Shown here: one piece after another, positions 34,810 through 44,263 of the stretch | Position numbering within the stretch: the stretch's first letter is position 1 | Layout of the letters: every line of letters starts with the position of its first letter | Source: Candidatus Pseudobacter hemicellulosilyticus | Lineage (GTDB): Bacteria; Bacteroidota; Bacteroidia; Chitinophagales; Chitinophagaceae | Direction of reading: 5' to 3' | Length of the DNA stretch: 64,000 bases | Assembly (NCBI GenBank): GCA_029202545.1 | Contig: CP119311.1 | Coordinates: forward strand, 496,001-560,000 | Made by a program: the position numbers and the translations under genes | Notes under the pieces: model-generated | Told to the model about the DNA's origin: nothing | The model's database searches: none | The model's input: only the letters and a program-made list of their open reading frames with translations

Positions 34810-37800
34810 TTAAAAATTAAGTGTAAGGCCCAGGACAAAATTCTTCACGGTAGGATAGATACCGGCGTCCACGCCAAAGGACTGGTCGGGCCCGATGATC
34901 TCGGGATCCAGGCCGGTATAATCCGTAATGGTGAATAGATTGGTGGCCTGGACGTAGAAACGCAGGTTATCAATTTTGAACCTGTCCAGGATCTTTTTGG
35001 GGATGCTGTAGCCCAGCGCCAGGTTCTTCATGCGCACATAGGAAGCATTCTCCAGGTAATAGGAATTGACCTGTGCCGTGCTGCTGAAGCTGGCTGCATC
35101 TTCTGCAATGGGTACATTGGTATTGGTCCTGTCCGGCAGCCAGGACTTATACAGCGCGTCCTTGCTTTTGCCGCCGGGGAAAGAGGGATAGAAATCGGTC
35201 CACCATTTTACATAATTGATAGCCTCTCTTCCAAAAGCGCCATACAGGAAGACGGCGAGATCAAAATTCTTATAGCTGGCATTGAGGTTGAAACCCAGGG
35301 TGAAGTCCGGATGCGGATTACCGAAGATCACGCGATCGTCCTCATTGATACGGCCATCGCCATCTGCATCCAGGTATTTGAACCTGCCGGGCGCGGCGCC
35401 GTTCTGGGTAGGCGATTTGTTCACATCATCATCACTCTGGAACAGGCCGATCACTTTATACCCGAAGAAAGCGGATACCGGCTGACCTACCATATTACGA
35501 ACAAATCGGCCCCCGATGCGGTTGGCCTCATCCACTACGTCCACGTCAAAGAACCTGACGGTTTCCGTGAGTTTGGTGATCTCATTCTTATAGGTGGTAA
35601 AGGTCAGCGTACCATCCAGTTTAACGCCGTCCTTACCGCCAATGTCCACCCGCTGGAAGATACTCAGGTCAACACCCACATTCTTCATAGCGGCAATATT
35701 GAAGAAAGGCGGGTTGTTGGCGGCGGAGGTCCCGGAATTACCCAGTTGCTCAGCCTGGTATAACAGGTCGGTGGTCTTTTTATGGTATACGTCCAGGATC
35801 ACTTCCGTATTGCCTCCAAACAGGGTAGCGTCAATACCGATATTGGCAGTCGTGTTCTTTTCCCATTTACCGGCCAGGTTACCGATGAACGACAGGTAAA
35901 AGCCCTGCATAGAGCTGGTGCTGGTACCTCCCAGGTCATAGTAGGAGCTCTGGTTATTAGGCGAGAACTGGGTGAACTGGTTGGTCTCGGCAATCATCTG
36001 GTTACCCATGATGCCATAGCTGCCCCGCAGTTTCAGGTCGGTGATCCAGCTGACGGACCGCATGAAATTTTCTTCGGAGATGCGCCAGCCGAGAGAGCCC
36101 GCGGGATAGTTGCCATAGCGGACACCGGGGCCAAAGCGGGAGGAGCCGTCCCGGCGGATGGTGAAGCTGGCCAGGTAGCGGTCGTTATAGGTATAGTCCA
36201 CTTTTCCGAACAGGGAAAACAGGGCTGATTCCGGGAAGGGCGCCCCATTGGCTGTCTGCGTGCCGGAGCCGGCAGAAACAGTGCGGAAGCCGAGGGCATC
36301 CGTGAAATAGCCCTGGCGCCTGGATTCTGTACTGCGACCTTTGTTCTCCACCGCTTCAATACCCACTACCGCCTGCACATCATGCAGGTTATTGAACACC
36401 TGTTTATAGGACAGGGTATTGGTCCAGGTCCAGAAAGAGGCTTTGGCATTTGTTTCGGTGAAAGCGTCCAGCACATCATTTTCCTTATTCTCGTAGGTGG
36501 GCCAGGAATTGAAGTAGCCGTTGCTGTAATTAAAATAGCCGCCGAAGCTGGTGCGTGCAGTAAGGTGTTTGAACAGGTCCAGCTCGGCATAGATATTACC
36601 GAATATGGTATAGTTATGGCTGCGGTCTGATTTAGCCCGGGCCCGCCTGGCCACAGGATTATCAGAGTTACCCAGTCCATCACCACGGGAGCCGGCAAAA
36701 TTGCCCATGATATCATATACAGGTATAATGGGCTGGCTCCTGTAAGAGAAGGCGATATCACTACCTTCTTCATTGTTCAGCACCTGGTTGCTTTCTGACA
36801 TGATCAGGGCCAGGTTCTCCCCTATCCGCAGGGCATTTTTGATATTGAACTCTGTATTGAGCCGGACCGCGTAGCGTTTGAAGAAGTTGTTCATCACAAT
36901 ACCGTCCTGGTCAAAATAGTGGAAGGCCAGCAGGTAGCGGTTCTTGTTGTTGGCGCCGGAGACAGTGATATTGTGCAGCATCATGGGCGCGTTACGGGTC
37001 AGTTCATCATACCAGTCGGTCCCCTGTTTGTTGGCGCGGACAATCAGGTAAGCATTGGGAATATCGTCCATGTTCAAACGATATTTGCCGGGGTCCACAT
37101 CTGGATCGCCTTCCATCCTGCCGGCCGGCAGGATATAATCGGGGATGCGGGGCGTAGCGCCCGATCCGTACTGGGAGGAAGGCGGTGTTTTCCCGGCATT
37201 TTTGGCGGCCAGCCAGGTCAGCTCTGCGTACTCCTGGGTATTGAGCAGATCAAAACCTTTACCGGGACGCTGGTTGCCGAAATAGGTTTCATAGGCCACT
37301 TTGGGCGGCCCTTCTTTCCCTTTTTTTGTGGTGACAATGATCACGCCGTTATTGGCGCGTGATCCATAGATAGAAGCCGAAGCTGCGTCCTTGAGTACCT
37401 GCATGGACTCAATATCATTGTAGCTGAGAAAGCCCAGCCCGTTGGCGGGAACGCCGTCAATGATATACAGCGGGATGTTGTAGGTGAAAGAGCCGAAGCC
37501 GCGGATACGGACAGAGGCGCCGTCGCCGGGCTGGTTGGAAGTCACCACCGTGACCCCTGCTGCACGGCCCTGCAGCTGTGTTTCTGCGTTGGCGGCAGGC
37601 GTAGCTTTGAGATCGGCCACTTTCACTACGGTGACCGATCCGGTGATGTCTTTTTTAGCCTGGGAAGAATAACCGGTGACCACTACATCTGTGAGCGTGG
37701 TGGTCTTTTCCAGCAGTTCAATGTCAACCGTCTGCCGGTTATTGACCGGCACTTCCATGGTTTCAAATCCAACAAAGGAGATAACGAGAACAGCTTGTCC

Positions 37801-38007
37801 GGAGGGTACATTGATCGTGTAGACACCCACGTTATTGGTCTGGGTAGCTACATTAGACCCTTTTACGGATACTGTAGCGCCGAAGACAGGTTGTTTGTCG
37901 GCGCTGCCTGTCACCTTTCCGGTAACAGCAGACTGGGATAAGGCAATTGTGGCAAACAAAAGCAATACACACGTCAGCCACAACCTTGCAGTTAGCTTTG
38001 AGGGCAT
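34810..38007 (-). CDS. SusC/RagA-family TonB-linked outer-membrane transporter
   Basis: A 1065-residue TonB-dependent transporter. ATG 38007 gives a signal peptide (LTARLWLTCVLLLFATIALS). Next come a carboxypeptidase-like domain (SAVTGKVTGSADKQPVFGAT), the SusC signature before the plug (TTLTDVVVTGYSSQAKKDIT), the plug (VRIRGFGSFTYNIPLYIIDG, then ASASIYGSRANNGVIIVTT) and a long C-terminal beta barrel ending VKNFVLGLTLNF. It imports ligands bound by SusD across the outer membrane using TonB energy. An ATG 12 codons upstream is possible but gives a poorer signal peptide. Confidence 0.95.
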   Translation of the reverse strand: MPSKLTARLWLTCVLLLFATIALSQSAVTGKVTGSADKQPVFGATVSVKGSNVATQTNNVGVYTINVPSGQAVLVISFVGFETMEVPVNNRQTVDIELLEKTTTLTDVVVTGYSSQAKKDITGSVTVVKVADLKATPAANAETQLQGRAAGVTVVTSNQPGDGASVRIRGFGSFTYNIPLYIIDGVPANGLGFLSYNDIESMQVLKDAASASIYGSRANNGVIIVTTKKGKEGPPKVAYETYFGNQRPGKGFDLLNTQEYAELTWLAAKNAGKTPPSSQYGSGATPRIPDYILPAGRMEGDPDVDPGKYRLNMDDIPNAYLIVRANKQGTDWYDELTRNAPMMLHNITVSGANNKNRYLLAFHYFDQDGIVMNNFFKRYAVRLNTEFNIKNALRIGENLALIMSESNQVLNNEEGSDIAFSYRSQPIIPVYDIMGNFAGSRGDGLGNSDNPVARRARAKSDRSHNYTIFGNIYAELDLFKHLTARTSFGGYFNYSNGYFNSWPTYENKENDVLDAFTETNAKASFWTWTNTLSYKQVFNNLHDVQAVVGIEAVENKGRSTESRRQGYFTDALGFRTVSAGSGTQTANGAPFPESALFSLFGKVDYTYNDRYLASFTIRRDGSSRFGPGVRYGNYPAGSLGWRISEENFMRSVSWITDLKLRGSYGIMGNQMIAETNQFTQFSPNNQSSYYDLGGTSTSSMQGFYLSFIGNLAGKWEKNTTANIGIDATLFGGNTEVILDVYHKKTTDLLYQAEQLGNSGTSAANNPPFFNIAAMKNVGVDLSIFQRVDIGGKDGVKLDGTLTFTTYKNEITKLTETVRFFDVDVVDEANRIGGRFVRNMVGQPVSAFFGYKVIGLFQSDDDVNKSPTQNGAAPGRFKYLDADGDGRINEDDRVIFGNPHPDFTLGFNLNASYKNFDLAVFLYGAFGREAINYVKWWTDFYPSFPGGKSKDALYKSWLPDRTNTNVPIAEDAASFSSTAQVNSYYLENASYVRMKNLALGYSIPKKILDRFKIDNLRFYVQATNLFTITDYTGLDPEIIGPDQSFGVDAGIYPTVKNFVLGLTLNF

Positions 38008-38117
38008 AATAATTGAGTTTAATGGTTGTGATAATTGAGCCAACTAAATTTAGATAAATTTTTACAGGCCTGTGACGCAGCACTGGATTAATTTTCAGAA
38101 ACTAACGGTAGTGTGAG

Positions 38118-38159
38118 TAACCGATAATGAAGTAGCTAAAATATTATGCGGATCGGTTA
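38118..38159. promoter_or_regulatory. Inverted repeat upstream of SusC
   Basis: TAACCGAT (38118-38125) and ATCGGTTA (38152-38159) are perfect 8-bp arms 26 nt apart, in the 282-bp gap between SusC and the divergent small membrane protein. It could be an operator; no regulator gene lies next to it. Confidence 0.3.
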
Positions 38160-38226
38160 AAAAAATATCATTACATTAAAACAAACGGTAATCAATAACA
38201 GCACCCGGGGATAGGATCTTCTTTAT

Positions 38227-38234
38227 TATTTTTG
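38227..38234 (+). promoter_or_regulatory. -7 element TATTTTTG
   Basis: Matches TAnnTTTG and lies 55 nt before the ATG at 38290. No -33 TTG is evident. Confidence 0.45.
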
Positions 38235-38289
38235 CAGCAGTTTCGGAATGCGTGCCTGACGCCACATAAAAACCCTTAACCTGTTCTAT

Positions 38290-38589
38290 ATGTTAGAGAC
38301 TATCCTGATCTCCTGCGCAGGCATTGGCTGCCTGGTCAGTGACAATTCCTATGTACCCACTCCTGTTATCCGCTTTGTAACAGACAGGCAGGAATGGATC
38401 ACAGGAGAAGCCAGCATTAGTTTTAGCTCCTCTCGATCCAAAGTCGGTGATAAGGTCCAGGTTGTCTATTCAAAGGACAATCCGCAGAAATTCATGATAA
38501 AATCCAGGCTCACTACTACATGGCCTGCTATCCTGCTGGTGGCAGGTATTGCATTTTGGGGGTATGCGGTGATCAGCCTCTTTATATGA
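38290..38589 (+). CDS. Small DUF3592-like membrane protein
   Basis: A 99-residue protein. A beta-rich segment (IRFVTDRQEWITGEASISF, then VGDKVQVVYSKDNPQKFMI) is the core pattern of DUF3592 proteins, where a G-x-x-V-x-V-x-Y-x-x-x-N-P motif precedes a membrane helix. A C-terminal helix (WPAILLVAGIAFWGYAVISLF) follows. The N-terminal helix usual in DUF3592 proteins is reduced to LETILISCAGIGCLV, so this is a short form. Function is unknown. It is a single gene with a -7-like element upstream. Confidence 0.65.
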   Translation: MLETILISCAGIGCLVSDNSYVPTPVIRFVTDRQEWITGEASISFSSSRSKVGDKVQVVYSKDNPQKFMIKSRLTTTWPAILLVAGIAFWGYAVISLFI

Positions 38590-38845
38590 GCTGACAGCAG
38601 CAGCCAAAAAGCACCTGCCGGTAAAAGCCTGGGAAAATCACTGCCTGCTGCTTTTGCACAGTACCCGGCCGGCTTCCGCCATTTTGACCTTTCCCCCGGC
38701 AATGGCAAAATAATTGCCTCCTGTAGCAGTGCTGTTGAAATCATGTATTTTTACAGCTTCGGCGATCCCGAAGACGGATTTGACGGGTCGCCACCCGGGA
38801 TCCGGCCATTTTTTCAGTAAACCAATGGAGTAAAACAGGAAAGTT

Positions 38846-39409
38846 ATGACAGAAAAAGAGCCTATCCAGCAACCCGAAGGAACTGATGCCGGTTTTGATA
38901 TCAATACTGATGAGAATATCAGTGGCACCAGCCATCTCAATGAGCCCGTTGCTGGTGAAGACGAGACGGAAAAGCTGAAAGCAGAAATACAGGAGCTGAA
39001 AGACAAATACTTACGCCAGGCAGCCGAATTTGACAATTTCCGCAGGAGGACTGCCAAGGAAAGGATGGAGCTGATCCAGACCGCAGGCAAGGACGTGATC
39101 AGCTCCCTGCTGGACGTGATGGACGACTGTGACCGCGCTGAAAAACAATTGCAGGCCGCCGGTGACAATGCCGCCGCACAGGAAGGCATCCAGCTGGTGT
39201 TCAATAAATTGAGGAGTACCCTGCAGGCCAGAGGCCTGAAAGCCATGTCCGCCATCGGCGCCGAATTCAACCCGGACCTCCACGAAGCCATCACCGAGAT
39301 CCCCGCCCCCGCACCAGACATGCAGGGCAAAGTGGTGGATGAAGTGGTGAAAGGATATACCCTGAATGACAAGATCATCCGCTTCGCCAAAGTGGTGGTT
39401 GGCAAATAA
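38846..39409 (+). CDS. grpE: Nucleotide exchange factor GrpE
   Basis: A 187-residue co-chaperone that releases ADP from DnaK. An acidic, disordered N-terminus precedes the long coiled-coil helix (ETEKLKAEIQELKDKYLRQA) and the core AEFDNFRRRT, then the C-terminal beta domain with GAEFNPDLHEAI and VVDEVVKGYTLNDKIIRFAKVVV. It is immediately followed by dnaJ (18-nt gap). No CIRCE-type inverted repeat was seen upstream. Confidence 0.96.
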   Translation: MTEKEPIQQPEGTDAGFDINTDENISGTSHLNEPVAGEDETEKLKAEIQELKDKYLRQAAEFDNFRRRTAKERMELIQTAGKDVISSLLDVMDDCDRAEKQLQAAGDNAAAQEGIQLVFNKLRSTLQARGLKAMSAIGAEFNPDLHEAITEIPAPAPDMQGKVVDEVVKGYTLNDKIIRFAKVVVGK

Positions 39410-39427
39410 TCCCTGCACGAACACATT

Positions 39428-40588
39428 ATGAAAAGAGACTATTACGAAATATTAGGGGTGGCCAAAGGCGCATCGGCCGACGAGATCAAGAAGGCCTATC
39501 GCAAAGTGGCCATGCAGTACCACCCCGACCGTAACCCTGGCGACAAAGCCGCAGAAGAAAAGTTCAAGGAGGCCGCTGAAGCCTACGAGGTACTCAGCGA
39601 TGCCGACAAACGCGCCCAGTATGACCGCTTCGGCCATGCCGGTATGAGCGGCGCCGGCCGCGGCCAGGCAGGCGGCCCCAATATGGAAGATATCTTCAGC
39701 CAGTTTGGCGATATTTTCGGCGAAGATATGTTCGGCAGCTTCTTTGGCGGTGGCGGTGGCGGCGGCAGAAGCCGCGGCGGCCAGCGCACCCGTGGTGTTC
39801 GCGGCAGCAACCTCCGTATCAAGCTCAAGCTCACTTACGAAGAGATCGCCAAAGGCGTCAACAAACAGATCAAGGTAAAGAAATATGTGCCCTGCGGCAC
39901 CTGCAGTGGCTCCGGCGCCAAAGACAAGAACAGTGTGCAGACCTGCGGTACCTGCGGCGGCAGCGGCCAGGTACGGAAAGTGACCAACACTTTCCTGGGA
40001 CAGATGCAGACCGTCACCACCTGCCCCACCTGTAATGGCGAAGGCTCCGTGGTGACCGCCAAATGCGGCCATTGTAAAGGTGAAGGCCGCGTGTATGGGG
40101 AAGAGACCGTCAGCCTGGATATCCCCGCAGGCGTACAGGACGGCATGCAGCTCAGCGTAGGCGGCAAAGGCAATGCCGGCGAACGCGGCGGCCCTCCAGG
40201 CGACCTCATCATCCTGATCGAAGAAGAAGCACATAAGGAACTGCACCGCGACGGGCTCAATGTAGCCTACGACCTGCACCTCTCCTTCCCTGACGCCGCT
40301 TTCGGTACTTCCGTAGAAGTGCCTACTATTGACGGCAGGGCCAAGATCAAGATCCCGCCCGGAACGCAGAGCGGTAAGATCTTCCGCCTCAAAGGCAAAG
40401 GCTTCCCAGCTGTGCAGTCCTACGAGAAAGGCGATCAGCTGATCCACGTCAATGTGTGGACGCCCCAGCAGCTAAGCGCCGAAGAAAAAGCCATGCTGGA
40501 GAAAATGAACAACTCGCCCAATTTCAAACCGCAGCCGGACAAATCAGACAAAAGCTTCTTTGAGAAAGTAAGAGAAATGTTCTCGTAA
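39428..40588 (+). CDS. dnaJ: Chaperone DnaJ
   Basis: A 386-residue type I J-protein. It has the J domain with HPD (QYHPDRNPGD), a Gly/Phe-rich linker, and four zinc-binding CxxCxGxG repeats (CGTCSGSG, CGTCGGSG, CPTCNGEG, CGHCKGEG), followed by the C-terminal substrate-binding domains. It delivers clients to DnaK and stimulates its ATPase. It is probably co-transcribed with grpE and ends at a very strong terminator. Confidence 0.97.
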   Translation: MKRDYYEILGVAKGASADEIKKAYRKVAMQYHPDRNPGDKAAEEKFKEAAEAYEVLSDADKRAQYDRFGHAGMSGAGRGQAGGPNMEDIFSQFGDIFGEDMFGSFFGGGGGGGRSRGGQRTRGVRGSNLRIKLKLTYEEIAKGVNKQIKVKKYVPCGTCSGSGAKDKNSVQTCGTCGGSGQVRKVTNTFLGQMQTVTTCPTCNGEGSVVTAKCGHCKGEGRVYGEETVSLDIPAGVQDGMQLSVGGKGNAGERGGPPGDLIILIEEEAHKELHRDGLNVAYDLHLSFPDAAFGTSVEVPTIDGRAKIKIPPGTQSGKIFRLKGKGFPAVQSYEKGDQLIHVNVWTPQQLSAEEKAMLEKMNNSPNFKPQPDKSDKSFFEKVREMFS

Positions 40589-40590
40589 CG

Positions 40591-40632
40591 TATAATAGAA
40601 AAAGCCCCCGGTTGGGGGCTTTTTCTATTATA
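40591..40632. terminator. Bidirectional terminator, 19-bp perfect stem
   Basis: Arms 40591-40609 and 40614-40632 are fully complementary (GAAAAAGCCCCC / GGGGGCTTTTTC at the core) with a GGTT loop. A-run and T-run on either side serve both the plus-strand dnaJ and the minus-strand vWA gene, whose stop is 9 bp away. Confidence 0.95.
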
Positions 40633-40640
40633 CAAATGCG

Positions 40641-42431
40641 TTATTGCTCCCGCGCCTTATGCCGCTTGCGGCCCATTTTGGCATAGATCTTTTTGGCCTT
40701 GCTGATCATCCCGATATATTCTTTCTGGATGGCGTCATTCGGATTGCAGGCATCTGAAGCCACCAGGATGGCCTCATTCCAGGCATTGCTTTTTACATAA
40801 GGCGAATACTTCAGCAGGGAAGCAAACATCACCACCGAAGAAGCAAAGCGGTAACAGGAAGGCAATTGCTTAAAGGCAGTAAAAGCAGCAGGCACAGTAT
40901 ATTCAGAAGAGCGGTGCAGGCTATCGCCCGGCCGCCGGTAATGAATGGTCACTTCAGCCAGTTCATCGGGAACAGCATTCAGCGCCCCGCCCGGCGTCAA
41001 TTCAAATAATACCAGCAGGGAATGTCCCGGTCCCACTTCCCCACCCTCCACTTCTTTCAGGGAATCCGCCAAGGCTTTCAGTTTATTATCAAACCCGATC
41101 AGCCGGTACTCCTTCACCAGGTCCTCATTGAAACGGATATTCAGGAAGGCGTCATCGGCTACGGTGAAAAGGGTCTGCGTTAATTCTTTGACCAGCACTT
41201 TTTCCCCCTCCGACTCACTGTCCAGGTAAGCAAAATTACCATTGCCTTTCTTGGCCAGCACCTCCAGTTTGGAATCCTTGTAATTACCCATACCCACGCC
41301 CAGGCAGGTCAGGTAGATGCCGGATTCCTGGTGCTGGGTGATGAGTTTTTCCAACTCCTGCTCACCGGATTGCCCTACGTTGAAATCCCCGTCGGTAGCC
41401 AGGATCACCCGGTTATTACCGCCTTTGATGAACTGGCTTTTGGCTACGCGATAAGCCGTCAGGATACCAGACTCTCCGGGTGTGGCGCCACCCGGATACA
41501 GCTCTTCAATAGAGCGGCGGATCTTATCCTTCTCGCCACCGGATGTGGGCGGCAGCCATAAGCCTACCGTACTGCCGTATACCACAATGGACACAGTATC
41601 TGCAGGGCGCAGGTTATCTACCAGTAATTTAAAGGACGACTTAAGCAGCGGCAAACGGTTGGGCATATCCATAGAGCCCGAAATATCCACCAGGAACACG
41701 AGGTTGGATGGAGGAATATTGGCGGTATCAATACGCCGTGCGCAGACGTTCAGGTACAGTAAGCGGTTATTGGGATTCCAGGGGCAGTCCGACAGGTAAG
41801 AACGGAAACCAAAGATGCTGTCGGCGGCAGCCGGCGGTGAATAATCAAAATTGAAATAGTTCAGCAGCTCCTCTGTGCGTACCGCATCGGGCGGTACCGT
41901 AGTGTTCATGTTGAGGAAGCGGCGGATATTGCTGTAGGCAGCTTTATCGGTATGGATGGCGAAGCCGGTCTCGGGATATTTTTTAGCCGGTATGAACTCG
42001 TTCTCCATCAGGCTGCTGTAGGTTTCGCCACCGGCCGCCATCTTCCTGCGGTCGTCCGGTTGCAGGTCCCGGGTCAGGGATACCAGCCGGTTCTTCTGCA
42101 GGTTGGCGGAAGCATGCAGCATTTTGAGGACAATGGACAGGTAACGTCCGGATTCCACAAAGACCGTCTGCGCCTGGTAACCATCCAGGGTGATGGTGAT
42201 AGAGTCGCCTATTTTAGTGCTGAGGATACCAAAAGAACCATTGACACCGGAACTATAGGGAAAACCTGTAGCATGTAGTTTCAGCTTTACATTCTGCAGC
42301 GGATTCCGCTTTTCGTCCACGATCTCTCCGCGGAGATAATACTGCTGCGCTTTTGCAGAGAAGGAGCAGGTCAGATAGATGAATATGGCTACAGCAAGTC
42401 TCAACCGATATTTTTGGGTGAAAAATACCAC
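40641..42431 (-). CDS. Secreted or surface vWA-domain protein (YfbK-like)
   Basis: A 596-residue exported protein. A signal peptide (LAVAIFIYLTCSFSAKAQ) is followed by a carboxypeptidase-regulatory-like beta domain (LRGEIVDEKRNPLQNVKLKL), the N-terminal extension typical of YfbK-type proteins (FSIHTDKAAYSNIRRFLN-like; here FAIHTDKAAYSNIRRFLNMN), then a von Willebrand A domain with complete MIDAS (FLVDISGSMD) and downstream ATDGDFNVG. The C-terminal domain (KYSPYVKSNAWNEAI) matches DUF3520. It likely binds a protein partner through a metal ion. The long frame opens with GTG at 42431; TTG at 42404 is an alternative. It lies 36 nt after hpt. Confidence 0.85.
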   Translation of the reverse strand: MVFFTQKYRLRLAVAIFIYLTCSFSAKAQQYYLRGEIVDEKRNPLQNVKLKLHATGFPYSSGVNGSFGILSTKIGDSITITLDGYQAQTVFVESGRYLSIVLKMLHASANLQKNRLVSLTRDLQPDDRRKMAAGGETYSSLMENEFIPAKKYPETGFAIHTDKAAYSNIRRFLNMNTTVPPDAVRTEELLNYFNFDYSPPAAADSIFGFRSYLSDCPWNPNNRLLYLNVCARRIDTANIPPSNLVFLVDISGSMDMPNRLPLLKSSFKLLVDNLRPADTVSIVVYGSTVGLWLPPTSGGEKDKIRRSIEELYPGGATPGESGILTAYRVAKSQFIKGGNNRVILATDGDFNVGQSGEQELEKLITQHQESGIYLTCLGVGMGNYKDSKLEVLAKKGNGNFAYLDSESEGEKVLVKELTQTLFTVADDAFLNIRFNEDLVKEYRLIGFDNKLKALADSLKEVEGGEVGPGHSLLVLFELTPGGALNAVPDELAEVTIHYRRPGDSLHRSSEYTVPAAFTAFKQLPSCYRFASSVVMFASLLKYSPYVKSNAWNEAILVASDACNPNDAIQKEYIGMISKAKKIYAKMGRKRHKAREQ

Positions 42432-42467
42432 GTTCTTCTTTCACATGCAAGGGCCGGATACAATTCT

Positions 42468-43004
42468 CTACTCTACCAGTTTATAGATCTCCGGTATATT
42501 CCTGCCCAATCCATCATAATCCAGTCCATATCCTACCACAAATTTGTTGGGAATAGAGAAGCCCAGATAATCGATAGGGATCGGATACACAGTGGCTTCC
42601 GGCTTATGAAGGAGTGCTACTATCTTCATGGAGGCCGGCTGTTGATGTTGCAACTGCGGTAAGAATTCAGTAAGTGTTTTTCCTGTATCAACAATATCTT
42701 CCACAATCACCACATCCCTGCCAAAAAGGTCAGTATCCAGGCCAATGGCCGTGATCACCTGGCCGGAGCTGCGGGTGCCTTTGTAGGAAGCCAGTTTGAT
42801 AAAACAGATCTCTACATCAATATGCAGCTGCTTGAAAAGATCGGCGGCAAAGATGAAGGAGCCGTTGAGGATGGCAATGAAGACCGGCTTCTTCCCGGCA
42901 TAGTCCTGGTTGATAGCAGCGGCCAGGGCTTTGATCCGTTCGTTGATCTGGGCAGCAGTCAGGTAAGGCTCAAATTGTTTATCTCGCACACGGATAGAAC
43001 GCAT
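42468..43004 (-). CDS. hpt: Hypoxanthine phosphoribosyltransferase
   Basis: A 178-residue purine salvage enzyme that forms IMP or GMP from hypoxanthine or guanine and PRPP. The PRPP-binding loop VVIVEDIVDTGKTL is intact, and PVFIAILNGSFIFAADL gives the first active-site loop. The closing YLGFSIPNKFVVGYGLDYD is the family's base-binding end. It starts 2 nt after the stop of the LysM protein, so they are surely co-transcribed. Confidence 0.95.
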   Translation of the reverse strand: MRSIRVRDKQFEPYLTAAQINERIKALAAAINQDYAGKKPVFIAILNGSFIFAADLFKQLHIDVEICFIKLASYKGTRSSGQVITAIGLDTDLFGRDVVIVEDIVDTGKTLTEFLPQLQHQQPASMKIVALLHKPEATVYPIPIDYLGFSIPNKFVVGYGLDYDGLGRNIPEIYKLVE

Positions 43005-43006
43005 AA

Positions 43007-44257
43007 TCAGTTTTTGTAGATGACAAGCTCCTGCCCGATCTTCAGGTCAAAGCCGGGCAATTTATTCCATTCCCTGATCTTCTCCACAGTGACGTCATAT
43101 TTCCGGGCAATGCTATACAGGGTCTCTTTCGATTGCACCAGGTGAACAAGACCGCCGCTCTGATCAGCAGCAGGCCGGGATCCAGGAATTGTTATGTTGG
43201 CCGCTGCCATAGTGGTCAGTGCTGCTTCGGCCGCCAGTCTGGGTTTGGCCGGCGCATGCGCCCGCAGGTACAGCAGCTCACCAACAGCGGGTTGCTCGTG
43301 ATCCCGGAGGCGGTTGTAGTCCAGCAGGGATTCCAGGCGCAGGGCCTCTGTCTGGCAGATATCGTATAAAGATTCTCCGGGACGAACCAAATGGAATTCA
43401 TTGGCGCCGGTTTTCCTTTTCCGTTGCAGGAACAGGAGTTGTGCTTCGGTCAGCACATCTTCTTTTTTAAGATCATTGAAATCTATCAGGCGGCGCAGCG
43501 CAATATTGTGCTCGCGGGCTACGGCCAGCAGGGATGTGCCGGCTGCCGCATATTTTACCTTGGTATCGTTGATGCTGAACTCACCGGCGGGATAGCTGAC
43601 CGGAGCGGCCGGCGCTACCGTGGTTGTAACAGCTGCGGCCTGCTGTGCCAGAGGCGAGGGGCCATGCTGTACCAGGGCTACCACAGGCTCCTGCTGGGGA
43701 TTGGCCACATCAGCCAGGATCTCCTGTTCCGGTTTCATCCGGCCCAGGGCTATCAGCGTATAATCCTGCAGGTTATAATCCTCTATCAGCTTGACCAGTA
43801 TCTGGGAATATTTGATGTTGGTGGCGTAGCCGGCTTTTTTAAGGCCAAAGGCCCAGCCTTTGTAATCTGTAGGTTCCAGGGAGAACAGGAAGGCATAGCG
43901 GGTGCTGTTCTTCAGGAAATCGGAATGGTCCTTATAGGAATCGGTGGAGCAGGAATAGCTGCGGAAACATTCCCCGCGGGCGTCATCGTCATGGTATACT
44001 TTATCCCCGGCCCAGCCGGTCTTGCACTTGATACCGAAATGGTTATTGGAGCGGAGCACCAGGTCGCTCTTACCGGCCATGGTCTCATGAATGCCCTGGG
44101 CCAGTTTGATGGAGGCCGGCACGCCGGTCCGCTGCATCTCTTCGATAGCCAGTTGTTTATACGTCCGGATATAGTTCTGTATATCCTCGCTTCGTTGGGC
44201 GCTGGCCCCTAAAAAAGCCAACAATGGCCAAACGAACAATAAACGTTTTAACTGCAT
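43007..44257 (-). CDS. Glucosaminidase with three LysM domains
   Basis: A 416-residue exported cell-wall hydrolase. The signal peptide is LKRLLFVWPLLAFLGASA. The mannosyl-glycoprotein endo-beta-N-acetylglucosaminidase (FlgJ/LytG-like) domain, about 25-165, has the catalytic-type Glu in LAQGIHETMAGKS, then NNHFGIKCK and FRSYSCSTDSYKDHSDFL. Three LysM-like domains follow: a divergent one (YAAAGTSLLAVAREHNI), HLVRPGESLYDICQTEAL and HLVQSKETLYSIARKYDV. They should hold it on peptidoglycan. It lies 6 nt after an O-methyltransferase gene and 2 nt before hpt. Cell-wall remodelling is the likely role. Confidence 0.92.
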   Translation of the reverse strand: MQLKRLLFVWPLLAFLGASAQRSEDIQNYIRTYKQLAIEEMQRTGVPASIKLAQGIHETMAGKSDLVLRSNNHFGIKCKTGWAGDKVYHDDDARGECFRSYSCSTDSYKDHSDFLKNSTRYAFLFSLEPTDYKGWAFGLKKAGYATNIKYSQILVKLIEDYNLQDYTLIALGRMKPEQEILADVANPQQEPVVALVQHGPSPLAQQAAAVTTTVAPAAPVSYPAGEFSINDTKVKYAAAGTSLLAVAREHNIALRRLIDFNDLKKEDVLTEAQLLFLQRKRKTGANEFHLVRPGESLYDICQTEALRLESLLDYNRLRDHEQPAVGELLYLRAHAPAKPRLAAEAALTTMAAANITIPGSRPAADQSGGLVHLVQSKETLYSIARKYDVTVEKIREWNKLPGFDLKIGQELVIYKN

Positions 44258-44263
44258 TCCTTT

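Noticed and set aside
38743..38820. 25-codon plus-strand ORF before grpE
   Set aside because: Gly/Pro/Phe-mixed composition without a helix pattern and no promoter match; likely chance.
38590..38845. CIRCE-type heat-shock operator before grpE-dnaJ
   Set aside because: I looked for the 9-bp inverted repeat and did not find it; heat control cannot be claimed from this sequence.
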